From Oscillospiraceae bacterium (GTDB lineage Bacteria > Bacillota > Clostridia > Oscillospirales > CAG-272), in the NCBI GenBank assembly GCA_015063625.1, contig SVTT01000014.1, positions 1-39,571 on the forward strand: a stretch of DNA of 39,571 nt, written 5' to 3'. Shown here in pieces: positions 1 to 8,026 of the stretch. Both the position numbers and the translations under genes were made by a program. Below the pieces are notes generated by a model that saw only the letters and a program-made list of their open reading frames with translations, had not been told where the DNA came from and searched no databases. Within the stretch, counting starts at the first letter, position 1; each line of letters opens with the position of its first letter.

Positions 1-345
1 TTATGGTTACCGTTTGTTTGTTACGGGCTGTCGTGGGCGCCAGCCCCTACCATGTATGATATAATTTCAACATTGGTCGATCAAACCAAGGACCGCGATC
101 ATCAAGGGAACAACCGTCGGTCCTTCGTTGCAACAGCGAGGCGCGCACGCGCACCCGATTTCCCACACCTCGCGGCATGTTCGGGCATGATCACCCCCGG
201 TAGGGGTCGGCGCCCTCGACGACCCGTTTGTGGGCGCCCTCACGTCACGTTGGGGTGTGATCAAACCCGGTAGGTGTCGGCGCCTTCGACGACCCGTTCA
301 TGGTTACCGTTTGTCTGTTACTACCATGTATGATATCACCCGAGC
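1..345. repeat. Dispersed palindromic repeat cluster A
   Basis: No credible gene lies here. The stretch holds a partial copy of a dispersed element. Its right arm (24-51) reads CGGGCTGTCGTGGGCGCC and ends CAGCCCCTACC, followed by TGATATAAT (57-65) and a small stem AAGGACCG/CGGTCCTT (88-95 and 118-125). Two left-arm cores of the form GGTAGGGGTCGGCGCC-CTCGACGACCCG follow at 199-230 and 269-300, the second carrying substitutions. After 300 a right arm is truncated: the sequence runs straight from the GTTA of its linker to CTACCATG. The same element recurs near 24020-24510 and 32794-33040. Confidence 0.85.
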
Positions 346-700
346 TTCAAGGGAGCAGATTTTTGCGGCAGCATGGGCGGACATCTGCCCCTTGAAACCG
401 TGTTCTATTCGCTCTCTTGCCTAGGGACAAGAGAGCGAGTCGAACACGCCCACAGGCGCATTTTACGGGCGCTTTTGCCCCTGCTCTCTTTGTAAAGTGA
501 TACTTGACTGCATCGAGCAGTGACAAAATCACCGCGAAAACCATCGACTGTGGGTCGAGGCGAGTTTCAAGGGAGCAGATTTTTGCCAAGGCAACGCAAA
601 AGCCGCCGTGAATATGCGGATATTTACAAGGCTTTTGCGGCAGCATGGGCGGACATCTGCCCCTTGAAACCGTGTTCTATTCGCTCTCTTGTCCCTATGG
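345..700. repeat. Duplicated inverted-repeat unit with 50-bp indel
   Basis: A unit bounded by CAAGGGAGCAGAT and ATCTGCCCCTTG, which are imperfect inverted arms, followed by AAACCGTGTTCTATTCGC, occurs twice (about 348-419 and 567-690). The second copy carries about 50 extra bases between two TTTTGC direct repeats. That extra segment contains its own AAAAGCC/GGCTTTT inverted repeat. After the first copy, CGCTCTCTTG (410-419) pairs perfectly with CAAGAGAGCG (428-437). No coding region is convincing. Confidence 0.75.
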
Positions 701-710
701 AGTCAGTTTT

Positions 711-742
711 GCGCTCTCCCGCGAACGGGAGAGTGCTTTTTT
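711..742 (+). terminator. Intrinsic terminator, plus orientation
   Basis: Arms GCGCTCTCCCG (711-721) and CGGGAGAGTGC (726-736) form a stem with one mismatch and a CGAA tetraloop, followed by six T (737-742). The U-tract fits plus-strand transcription arriving from the repeat region. For minus-strand tcdA, whose stop overlaps 741-743, the same stem has no trailing U-tract. Confidence 0.6.
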
Positions 743-1442
743 ACGCCTTGATGAGATCAAGCACGACCTCGCGTGCAAGCATCAGCCCCGCCGCGGCGGG
801 CACAAAGATCATGCTGCCGGGGGCATGTCTGCCATGCTCTTCCCCGAGCACCGTACCGCAGGGAGGCTCGGGAGAAAAGATCACCCTCAGGCGCTTGACA
901 CCCGCCCTTCGGCACTGTGTACGCACGGCGCGCGCAAGGGGACAGCCCTCGGTTTTATAGATGTCGGTCACGCGAAGTGCCGTGATGTCCAGCTTGTTTC
1001 CCGTGCCGAGTGCCGAGATCACAGGAACCCCCGCTGCCTCGGCGCGACGCGCCAGCTCCACCTTGGCACTGACGGTATCGATGGCGTCAACGATATAATC
1101 GCAGTGTGAAAGATCAAGCTCGTCGGCATTTTCGGGCAAAAGGAGCATGCTTTTGAGAGTGACCTCGGCACGGGGGTTGATCTCCAGCACTCTTTCTGCC
1201 GCCACCTCGATCTTGGGTCGCCCCACGGTGCTGTGCAGCGCCACGATCTGGCGGTTGAGATTGCTCTTGCTGACGGTATCGTGATCAACCAAGGTCAGAT
1301 GCCCCACGCCCGAGCGAGCCAGCGCCTCCACGGCGTAGCCCCCGACACCGCCGATGCCGATCACCGCGACCCGCGCGGCGGCAAGGCGGCGCATCGCCTC
1401 CTCGCCGAGCATCATCTCGCTCCTTTCAAATTGCTCTTCCAT
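741..1442 (-). CDS. tcdA: tRNA threonylcarbamoyladenosine dehydratase
   Basis: An E1-like/ThiF-MoeB family enzyme that uses ATP to dehydrate t6A37 of tRNA to the cyclic form ct6A in the cytoplasm. The N-terminal Rossmann nucleotide motif GIGGVGGYAVEALARSG and the LVDHDTVSKSNLNRQ segment are clear, as is the SEMMLGEEAM lead-in typical of the family. The start is placed at 1442 because GGAGGAG lies five bases upstream. A longer in-frame extension to 1505 would translate through a hairpin that looks like the terminator of the upstream gene. The product is 233 aa, in the Firmicutes size range. An alternative label, HesA/MoeB-type activating enzyme, is less likely because no sulfur-carrier partner is nearby. 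Confidence 0.9.
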   Translation of the reverse strand: MEEQFERSEMMLGEEAMRRLAAARVAVIGIGGVGGYAVEALARSGVGHLTLVDHDTVSKSNLNRQIVALHSTVGRPKIEVAAERVLEINPRAEVTLKSMLLLPENADELDLSHCDYIVDAIDTVSAKVELARRAEAAGVPVISALGTGNKLDITALRVTDIYKTEGCPLARAVRTQCRRAGVKRLRVIFSPEPPCGTVLGEEHGRHAPGSMIFVPAAAGLMLAREVVLDLIKA

Positions 1443-1482
1443 ATCGGCTCCTCCGTGAACGGCGTCGTGCCGCTCCGATAAA

Positions 1483-1516
1483 GGCAAACGGGGTCCTTTT
1501 CGCACCCCGTTTGTCC
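1483..1516 (-). terminator. Hairpin between hydrolase gene and tcdA
   Basis: On the minus strand GGACAAACGGGGT pairs with ACCCCGTTTGCC across a short loop, just after the stop at 1524. The following T-tract is weak (CCTTTA), so termination may be partial and some read-through into tcdA is plausible. Confidence 0.55.
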
Positions 1517-1523
1517 TTGTTTT

Positions 1524-3527
1524 TTATTTCAGCTTCATGATGCCCTTGTGTTCAAGCAGCTTGATGAACAGACCGCCCTGCACGGTGCGGTTGCGGAAGC
1601 TCTTCAACACGCGCTCGGGATGAAGCGGATTGTAGCTGCGGCTCTCGTATGCCTTGTGCTCACCCGACAGCGTCCAGTACCAGTCGGTCATGGGCACGCG
1701 CGAGGGCGACAGGTGGAAGAAGCTCCACAGGGGAGCGATAAATGCCTCGAACTCCTCACGGGTCGAGAAAAGCGTCGCCGTCCAGACCAGCCAGTCCGAC
1801 TTGGTGTAGGGCTCGCGGTTATCAAGGGGCATACCGTAGGGGTGCATATGGCGTGCATAGGAGGCGAGCTCGGATTCAATGATCTCGCGCGCCATGATCT
1901 CGGTGCCGAAGAGCTTATCCCAGACGATGTTATACTTCATCGAGAAGGTGCCCTCGCGGTCAAAGGCAAGGCGGTAGCTGCCGTCACCGTTGGCGGCGCG
2001 CACAGCCCAATCCTTTGCCATGTCGCGTGCCATGGCGATGTATTTCTTCTCCTCGCGCTTCTTGCCGAGCATGCCCTGCAGGATACCGTAGCAGGCAAGA
2101 CCCATGATCGCCTTGAGCGTCAGGTTGCAGTTGTGGGCAAGGTGACCCGCAAAGTCGTCGGTGCAAAGCTGATTCTCGGGATCTCTGCCGTTTTCGATGA
2201 GGTACTTGACCCAGTTGTCAAGGATGTCCATATGCTGCTTGGCGAAATTGACGTTACCCTCGGCGATCGCCACGGCAGCCTCCATGACCAGCATGTTGCC
2301 GCACTCCTCCACGGGCATCTGCATCTCATCAAGCAGATCGCCGTCCTTATAGCCGTACATCTGGCCGTTGAGAAGCGGATAGCGGCCCGCGTCGTGGGGC
2401 GCAAAGTCGTATTTTCTCTTCCACACGTCGCTCTCAGCCACACGGTAGATGGGGCGCATCATGCCCTTGACCAGCTCGGGGTTGTAGATGAGGAAGAGGG
2501 GAATGGAGGGATAGCTGACGTCCACCGTGGCGGCGCAGCCGTTCGAATAGCACTCCTTGGAGATGAAAAGGACCTCGCCGTTCTCGTCAAGCACCAGCTT
2601 GTGTGCGGCAATCGTCTGGCGGTAGGCAAGCTCCAGCAGCTCGGCGTACTTCTCGCCGCCCGCGCGCACCGCGTCAAGGAACAGACGGTCGGAGAAGGCG
2701 GCACAGCGCGCGAGCACGCGCTTGTAATCGGCAAACGCCTTTTCGATCTCATCGGTGATGCGCTCGCCGTTCCTGTTCCAATAGGATACGAGGTTCTTGC
2801 CGAAATACTGGATGGATGCGATATCGTCATAGGAGAAGGTGAAGAGCGTGGAGCTGCCGATCTCGGCGGCAGCGGTGACGAAGGTCATGGTCATCTCCTT
2901 GTCCTCGCGCGCAATGCCGTCGTAGGAGGTCACGGTTTCGGTCTTGACACCGACCTCGCCGCTTGCCTCGTTGGTCGAGAGATAGAAATAGCCCCAGTCG
3001 ATACGGGCGCTGTCGCCCTCGTGGTCAAGGATCTTCTGTCCGCGCGAGCCCATCTTGACGCTCTTGACCTTGCCGTGGGAGAGCACCTCGGTCACCACCT
3101 CGTCATCCCCTGCCACGTCAAGGCAGATCTGCTCGGAAACGGCGATCGACACGCGAACGGTGTGCTTTTTGCGGTCAAGGCTCTCGCGCTTGATCTCCAG
3201 ATAGCTGACGGGACGGGTCAGCAAATAGAAATCGTCAAGCAGCAGCGAGGAGGTAAAGAGCAGCGTCAGACGAACGCCTGCGCCCTCAAACACATAGGTG
3301 GTGGTCAGCGCATTCACATCGGCATCCACCTGCTTCATGGCGGGAATGCCGCGCTCACGTCCCATCAGACGGTAGGGAACACCGTCGACCTCTGCGGTCG
3401 CAATGATGGTGTTTGCAAAGCCTGTCCAGTGTACGGTATCGCCCTCGTTAAGAGCGTCCTTTTCGCACCAAACGTTAAAAAAGGGGTCAACGGTGATCAA
3501 GGGTGTAGCGGGGGGACGAAGTCGCAT
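1524..3527 (-). CDS. Glutaminase-A-like six-hairpin hydrolase (DUF4965 group)
   Basis: A 667-aa protein resembling the DUF4964-DUF5127-DUF4965-DUF1793 architecture of fungal glutaminase A and its bacterial homologues. The opening LRPPATPLITVDPFFNVW segment matches the usual DUF4964 start. The N-terminal half looks like a beta-sandwich domain. The C-terminal half (about 290-640) has the aromatic-rich helical-hairpin pattern of an (alpha/alpha)6 barrel, with MPVEECGNMLVMEAA, WVKYLIENGRDPENQLCTDDFAGH and MPLDNREPYTKSDWLVW. No signal peptide is visible, so it is probably cytoplasmic. The substrate cannot be read from sequence: family members are called glutaminases, but a glycosidase role is equally possible. 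The start has AAGGAGA upstream and its own promoter. Confidence 0.75.
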   Translation of the reverse strand: MRLRPPATPLITVDPFFNVWCEKDALNEGDTVHWTGFANTIIATAEVDGVPYRLMGRERGIPAMKQVDADVNALTTTYVFEGAGVRLTLLFTSSLLLDDFYLLTRPVSYLEIKRESLDRKKHTVRVSIAVSEQICLDVAGDDEVVTEVLSHGKVKSVKMGSRGQKILDHEGDSARIDWGYFYLSTNEASGEVGVKTETVTSYDGIAREDKEMTMTFVTAAAEIGSSTLFTFSYDDIASIQYFGKNLVSYWNRNGERITDEIEKAFADYKRVLARCAAFSDRLFLDAVRAGGEKYAELLELAYRQTIAAHKLVLDENGEVLFISKECYSNGCAATVDVSYPSIPLFLIYNPELVKGMMRPIYRVAESDVWKRKYDFAPHDAGRYPLLNGQMYGYKDGDLLDEMQMPVEECGNMLVMEAAVAIAEGNVNFAKQHMDILDNWVKYLIENGRDPENQLCTDDFAGHLAHNCNLTLKAIMGLACYGILQGMLGKKREEKKYIAMARDMAKDWAVRAANGDGSYRLAFDREGTFSMKYNIVWDKLFGTEIMAREIIESELASYARHMHPYGMPLDNREPYTKSDWLVWTATLFSTREEFEAFIAPLWSFFHLSPSRVPMTDWYWTLSGEHKAYESRSYNPLHPERVLKSFRNRTVQGGLFIKLLEHKGIMKLK

Positions 3528-3588
3528 AGCAGTTCTCCTTTATACTCGGTATTTTCAAAAACAGCGGTTCGCTTTGTTTTCTTCTTAC

Positions 3589-3625
3589 AGTATAACGCGG
3601 CGGCTGACAATTGTCAACCGCCGCG
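3589..3625 (-). promoter_or_regulatory. Promoter with 30-bp palindrome over the -35 box
   Basis: On the minus strand TTGACA (3612-3617) and TATACT (3589-3594) are separated by 17 bp. The -35 box sits inside a near-perfect 30-bp palindrome (3596-3625) whose outer arms are CGCGGCGG/CCGCCGCG around a TGACAATTGTCA core. It could be an operator for the hydrolase gene. It could also form an RNA hairpin ending the upstream ATPase transcript, though no U-tract follows in that direction. Confidence 0.7.
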
Positions 3626-3633
3626 AAAAATTT

Positions 3634-6279
3634 TTATTGATTCGGCAATTTGCTTTTATGCGTCAACCGAAAGATCAGCTTGGTCAGCTCCACCATCGGA
3701 ATGATGGCAAGGCCAAGGCCGAATGCAATGGCGTACTCGGTGAAGGAAACGAACTCAAAGCCGAAGAGCTCACGCATGAAGGGGATATAAATGACACCCA
3801 CCGTCAGCACCATGGCAAGCGCGGCGGCACCCCAGAGCACGAGGTTCTGCCGCTTGATGGCAAAGATGGAGCCGTGGCGGCTGCGCATGTTGAACGCCTG
3901 GAAGATCTCCGCCATCGACATGGTAAGGAACGCCATGGTCATGCCGTGCTCACCCACGGCAAGATCGTGCCATCCGCCCCCCTCAAGGAAGTGACCGATG
4001 AAGTAGGCAAGCACCGTGAGGACCGCCACGAACACGCCCTGATACAGCACGCCGAAGGCAAGGCCGTCCGAGAAAAGGCTCTCGCTTGCGGGGCGGGGCT
4101 TTTTCTTCATCGCATCCTTCTCGGCGGGCTCCATGCCGAGCGCGAGCGCGGGAAGGCTGTCGGTGATCAGGTTGATCCAAAGCATGTGCGCGGGCTTGAG
4201 AATGGTAAAGCCCATCAGGGTCGCCACGAACACACTGAAGACCTCGCTGAGATTGGAGGAGAGCAGGAACTGGATCGCCTTACGGATATTGGCATAGATG
4301 CGACGACCCTCGTCGACCGCGCCCACGATGGTGGCAAAATTGTCGTCGGCAAGGATCATATCCGCCACGTTTTTCGTCACATCCGTTCCCGTAATGCCCA
4401 TACCGATGCCGATATCGGCGCTCTTGATGCTGGGAGCATCGTTCACGCCGTCGCCCGTCATAGCGACGATCTTATCCTTTGCCTTCCACGCCCTGACGAT
4501 ACGGGTCTTGTGCTCGGGTTGCACGCGCGCGTAAACCGAATACTTTTCAACCGAGGCAAGCAGCTCCTCGTCGTTCATTTTCTCGATCTCGCTGCCCGTC
4601 AGCGCCTGATCCGCCGAGTCAAGGATGCCCAACTGACCCGCAATGGCAACGGCGGTATCCTTGTGGTCACCCGTGATCATCACCACGCGCACACCTGCGA
4701 TGTGGCAGGCGGCAACGGCATCCTTGACCTCGGGGCGGATGGGGTCGATCATTCCCACCAGACCAAGGTAAACAAGCTCGTTCTCAAGCACCTCGGGAGA
4801 GGTATCGTCAGGGCATGACGTGTGGTGGCGCATCGCACCCGCCAGCACGCGCAGAGCGCGGTCTGCCATCTGCTTGTTCTCCGAGAGGATGCGGGTGCGA
4901 TCCTCGTCGGTCATGGGGCGCACACCCTCCTTGGAATACACGGCGGTGCAGCGACGAAGCACCTCGTCGGGCGCACCCTTGGTATACTGCACCACACCCT
5001 CTCCGTCCTCGTGGAGCGTGGACATCATCTTGCGCATCGAGTCAAAGGGTGCCTCGCCCACACGGGGTGCCGCCTTTTTCAGATCCCGCTTGCAGAGCTT
5101 GCGCGAAAGCGCGTAGGCGACCAGTGCGTTTTCGGTGGGCTCGCCCACCACCTCGCCGCTTTCATTGACCTCGGAATCCGAGCAAAGCGCCATGGCACGG
5201 GCAAGCAGATCCTCGTCCTCGGCGTGTGCCTCCACCACGGTCATGCGGTTCTGGGTCAGTGTACCCGTCTTATCCGAGCAGATGACCTGGGTACAGCCCA
5301 GCGTTTCCACGGCGGTCAGCTTGCGGATGACGGCGTTGCGCGCCGACATTTTGGTCACGCCGATCGAAAGCACGATGGTCACCACTGCAGCAAGGCCCTC
5401 GGGGATCGCCGCGACCGCCAGGCTCACGGCAAGCATGAAGGAGCTGCTGAAGACCGAAACAGTCAGCTCACCTGCGCGGATCAGGCTGACGCCCAGCATG
5501 ATCACACAGATGCCGAGCACCAGGTAGGTCAGCACGCGGCTAAGACCCGCCAGACGCCTTTGCAGGGGGGTCATCTCCTCTGCGGCGGCAGTCAGTGCAT
5601 CGGCAATATGACCCATCTCGGTCTGCATGCCCGTGGCTGTCACCACCGCCCTGCCTCTGCCGTAGACCACGGTGCTGCCCATATAGACCATGTTTTTGCG
5701 GTCGCCGAGCAGAACGTCACCCGTCGCATCCAGCGACTCGCTTCTCTTGATCACGGGTACCGATTCGCCCGTCAGGGCTGCCTCCTCCACCTTCATGGAG
5801 GCGCATTCGAGGATGCGCGCGTCGGCGGGAACAGCGTCGCCTGCCTCAAGCAGGATCACGTCACCCACCACGAGATCCTCGCTCTTCAGGTGCACGACCT
5901 CTCCGTCACGCAGCACCTTGGAGGTGGCGGCGGTCATTTCCTTGAGGGCATCGATCGCCTTCTCCGCCTTGCTCTCCTGCACCACGCCGAGCACCGAGTT
6001 GAGCAGCACCACCGCGAGAATGATGATCACGTCGGTGGGCGCGTGGTGCTCCATGACCGAAACGAACGCGGAAAGCGCCGCAGCCACCAGAAGCACGATG
6101 ATCATGGGGTCGGCAAGCTGGGAAAGAAAACGGGCAAGGAGGCTCTTTTTCTTGCCCTCCTTCAGCTTGTTTTTGCCATCCCTCTCGAGGCGCTCGGCGG
6201 CAACGGCAGAGGTCAGACCCTCCTTGCCGCTTCCGAGCTCGGTGAGAACGGCATCGGTTTCTTTCAGATAGTATTTCAT
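3634..6279 (-). CDS. P2A-type cation-transporting ATPase (Ca2+/Mn2+)
   Basis: An 881-aa membrane pump of the SERCA/PMR1-like P2A class. Visible landmarks are the TGES actuator loop (170-173), PEGL in M4 (293-296), the phosphorylation motif DKTGT (Asp336), KGAPDE, and the hinge MTGDGVNDAPSIKSADIG. The ion-site residues of SERCA look conserved: SSNLSEV in M5, and NLITD in M6 within MLWINLITDSLPALALG. The start at 6279 has AGGAGA upstream; a 43-residue extension to 6408 would read through the riboswitch. The yybP-ykoY leader points to manganese as a physiological substrate, by analogy with Lactococcus YoaB, but the residues are equally compatible with calcium. It has its own promoter and no obvious operon partner. 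Confidence 0.92.
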   Translation of the reverse strand: MKYYLKETDAVLTELGSGKEGLTSAVAAERLERDGKNKLKEGKKKSLLARFLSQLADPMIIVLLVAAALSAFVSVMEHHAPTDVIIILAVVLLNSVLGVVQESKAEKAIDALKEMTAATSKVLRDGEVVHLKSEDLVVGDVILLEAGDAVPADARILECASMKVEEAALTGESVPVIKRSESLDATGDVLLGDRKNMVYMGSTVVYGRGRAVVTATGMQTEMGHIADALTAAAEEMTPLQRRLAGLSRVLTYLVLGICVIMLGVSLIRAGELTVSVFSSSFMLAVSLAVAAIPEGLAAVVTIVLSIGVTKMSARNAVIRKLTAVETLGCTQVICSDKTGTLTQNRMTVVEAHAEDEDLLARAMALCSDSEVNESGEVVGEPTENALVAYALSRKLCKRDLKKAAPRVGEAPFDSMRKMMSTLHEDGEGVVQYTKGAPDEVLRRCTAVYSKEGVRPMTDEDRTRILSENKQMADRALRVLAGAMRHHTSCPDDTSPEVLENELVYLGLVGMIDPIRPEVKDAVAACHIAGVRVVMITGDHKDTAVAIAGQLGILDSADQALTGSEIEKMNDEELLASVEKYSVYARVQPEHKTRIVRAWKAKDKIVAMTGDGVNDAPSIKSADIGIGMGITGTDVTKNVADMILADDNFATIVGAVDEGRRIYANIRKAIQFLLSSNLSEVFSVFVATLMGFTILKPAHMLWINLITDSLPALALGMEPAEKDAMKKKPRPASESLFSDGLAFGVLYQGVFVAVLTVLAYFIGHFLEGGGWHDLAVGEHGMTMAFLTMSMAEIFQAFNMRSRHGSIFAIKRQNLVLWGAAALAMVLTVGVIYIPFMRELFGFEFVSFTEYAIAFGLGLAIIPMVELTKLIFRLTHKSKLPNQ

Positions 6280-6300
6280 GTTTCTCCTTTCTCCGCGATG

Positions 6301-6425
6301 AAAAAAGACTCGCGGGGCAACGCATCGCACTGCCCCGCGAGTCTTGTCGATCAAGATAAGCCAAGCCGAAGCGGCCTGTGTTGTTGACTTATCACACTCT
6401 CGTGTCAACTACTCCCTCACGGAAT
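6301..6425 (-). ncRNA. yybP-ykoY manganese riboswitch with overlapping terminator
   Basis: The leader of the ATPase gene carries the class hallmarks in order on the minus strand: GGGAGUAG, a GUUGAC/GUCAAC stem region with an ACAC-GAGA-GUGU tip, GAUAAGUC pairing with GGCUUAUC, and ACAAGAC. P1 forms from CCGUGAG (6416-6422) and CUCGCGG (6335-6341). The P1 right arm is also the left arm of a 15-bp terminator stem (6305-6319 with 6331-6345) followed by six U (6301-6306). Mn2+ binding would stabilise P1 and prevent termination. The assignment rests on motif recognition, not on a covariance-model score. Confidence 0.9.
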
Positions 6426-6433
6426 ATGTGAAC

Positions 6434-6462
6434 AGTGTACCATATTTTTCAAATCGTGTCAA
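6434..6462 (-). promoter_or_regulatory. Sigma-A promoter of the riboswitch-ATPase transcript
   Basis: On the minus strand TTGACA (6457-6462) and TACACT (6434-6439) are 17 bp apart. Transcription would start near 6427, directly at the 5' edge of the riboswitch P1 stem. Confidence 0.8.
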
Positions 6463-6583
6463 GGGCGGTTTTTATGTTTTTGGCGGCTTTTTGGGGGCAG
6501 AAATCTCAAAAATCAGCTTTCCCCCGACCCGTTTGTCTTTATTCTTCCCCTTTCTGCCCTTTTCATAAAAAATAAAACTTTGC

Positions 6584-6612
6584 TTGACTTTGCGCGCGGC
6601 GCGTGCTAAACT
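6584..6612 (+). promoter_or_regulatory. Sigma-A promoter for acetyltransferase gene
   Basis: TTGACT (6584-6589) and TAAACT (6607-6612) are 17 bp apart. They imply a leader of about 150 nt before the start at 6771. The leader contains a GGCGGC/GCCGCC hairpin but no riboswitch class I recognise. Confidence 0.7.
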
Positions 6613-6770
6613 GATCGTAGCTCAAATCACATCACCCCCGCCGGCGGCAAGCTGCCGCCCCCGATCATCGGGAATATGCAGCGATATGCCAAGCCCCATA
6701 CCGCGAGGGCAGATTTCAAATTTATTCTCCGGTCCCCCGCCCTCTTTGCATTACCGAAAAGGAGTCACCC

Positions 6771-7226
6771 ATGGCAGAATTCCGAAGGATCACCGCAGAT
6801 ATGACCGAGCAGTATGTTCGGATGGCAACCGATTTTTATGCGTCCCCCGCCGTGCTCACCCCCATTCCCCAAGAGCATATGCGCGCGACGGCAGAGCTGT
6901 GCATCAGCGGATCGCCGTTTGCGGATCTTTACCTGTTTTACGAGCAGGAGGAGGCGATCGGCTACGGACTGCTTGCCCACACCTTTTCCCAGGAGGCGGG
7001 CGGCTCGGTGGTCTGGATCGAGGAGATCTATATTCTGCCCGCGCATCGCAAAAAGGGGATCGGCTCGTCATTTCTCGAGTTTGTGAGGGCAACCTACCCG
7101 GCAGCGCGCTTCCGCCTTGAGACCGAGCCCGAAAACGAGCGCGCACAGGCGCTTTACCGCCGCCTCGGCTTTTCGCCCATCGGCTATATCGGCTTTGTAT
7201 CGGACGTGCCCGACAGAAAGCTTTAA
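6771..7226 (+). CDS. GNAT-family N-acetyltransferase
   Basis: A 151-aa single-domain GCN5-related acetyltransferase. The acetyl-CoA pyrophosphate loop is visible as RKKGIGSSF (motif A), preceded by the beta-4 strand VVWIEEIYILPAHR. The C-terminal NERAQALYRRLGF matches the motif B helix and strand. The acceptor cannot be inferred: amino acids, small amines and protein N-termini are all possible. The start follows AAAGGAG. The next gene begins 27 bp downstream with its own strong AAAGGAGG site, so the two are probably co-transcribed from the promoter near 6584. Confidence 0.9.
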   Translation: MAEFRRITADMTEQYVRMATDFYASPAVLTPIPQEHMRATAELCISGSPFADLYLFYEQEEAIGYGLLAHTFSQEAGGSVVWIEEIYILPAHRKKGIGSSFLEFVRATYPAARFRLETEPENERAQALYRRLGFSPIGYIGFVSDVPDRKL

Positions 7227-7253
7227 AATAATATTCCCAAAAGGAGGCCACAT

Positions 7254-7943
7254 ATGTTTTGGTTTGGTAAAAAGAAAAAGAAAAAGGAAGAGCAAGCGCG
7301 TCTGCGCGCCGAGGAGGAGGCACGCGCCAAGCTGCTTGCCGAGGAGATGAAGCGCGCCGAGGAAATGAAGCGCGCCGAGCAGCAGCGCCTTGAGGAGAAA
7401 CAGCGCGCCGAGGAAGCGGCACGGGCAGAAAAGGAGGCGCAAGCCGCCGCAGCCCCCACCGAGAAGGAGGCGTCCTCACCCTGCACCGAAGGACAGCCCG
7501 ATGCCGACGGGGAAGGCGCACCTGCCGAGGAGATCCCCGAGGAAGCAACGCGCAAAAACGGCTCCTTTGAGATCAAGCGCACCTCCGACGGGCGCTATAT
7601 GTTCAACGTCCGTGCGGGCAATACGCAGATCATCGCGAGCTCTCAGATCTACAGCTCCATGGCGGCATGCAAGGGCGGCATCGCCAGCGTGGGTGCCAAC
7701 GCACCCCTGGCAAACATTGAGGACCAGACGCTGCAGACCCTTAACGAAGAAAAATGTCCCAAATTCCGGATCTATTTTGATAAGGGCGGCAAATACCGCT
7801 TCAGTCTGATCGCCACCAACGGGCAGAACATCCTTTCCTGCTCGCAGGGCTACATACAGAAATCCTCCTGCAAAAACGGCATCAGAAGCGTGATCAACAA
7901 CGCATCCTCCCCCACCGTCATATTGGACAGCAAGGACAAATAA
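7254..7943 (+). CDS. DUF1508 (YegP-like) tandem protein with coiled-coil N-terminus
   Basis: A 229-aa protein of unknown function. Residues 1-70 form a highly charged Lys/Glu/Ala/Arg helix, starting with MFWFGKKKKKK, that should be a coiled coil or single alpha-helix. A Pro/Glu/Ala-rich linker follows to about 100. Two DUF1508 repeats come next: FEIKRTSDGRYMFNVRAGN (about 102-150) and FRIYFDKGGKYRFSLIATN (about 170-220), each followed by the family's SQIYSSMAACKGGI-type segment. YegP-family domains are small beta-alpha folds without a firmly assigned biochemical role. There is no signal peptide, but the aromatic-plus-lysine start could associate with membrane. The helical extension is unusual for the family. 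Confidence 0.8.
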   Translation: MFWFGKKKKKKEEQARLRAEEEARAKLLAEEMKRAEEMKRAEQQRLEEKQRAEEAARAEKEAQAAAAPTEKEASSPCTEGQPDADGEGAPAEEIPEEATRKNGSFEIKRTSDGRYMFNVRAGNTQIIASSQIYSSMAACKGGIASVGANAPLANIEDQTLQTLNEEKCPKFRIYFDKGGKYRFSLIATNGQNILSCSQGYIQKSSCKNGIRSVINNASSPTVILDSKDK

Positions 7944-7974
7944 AAAAGCCGCGCATCCAACGGCGACCTGCTTT

Positions 7975-8026
7975 ATGGGTGCTGCCGATAACGAGGATTT
8001 TACCGAGGACTGCAAGCAGCACCCAT
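7975..8026. repeat. 11-bp perfect inverted repeat, possible hairpin
   Basis: ATGGGTGCTGC (7975-7985) pairs perfectly with GCAGCACCCAT (8016-8026) around a 30-nt loop, just downstream of the DUF1508 gene. No U-tract follows, so it is not a standard terminator. Confidence 0.6.

Noticed and set aside
741-1505. Longer 254-aa start for tcdA
   Set aside because: The extra 21 codons overlap the hairpin at 1483-1516 and have no ribosome site, while GGAGGAG precedes the ATG at 1442.
1548-3704. 718-codon plus-strand open frame opposite the hydrolase gene
   Set aside because: It is the antisense shadow of a GC-rich gene with a clear family match, promoter and ribosome site; its translation is low-complexity His/Ala/Val-rich.
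6619-6770. Riboswitch in the leader of the acetyltransferase gene
   Set aside because: Only a simple GGCGGC/GCCGCC hairpin and scattered complementarity; no conserved motif and no terminator.
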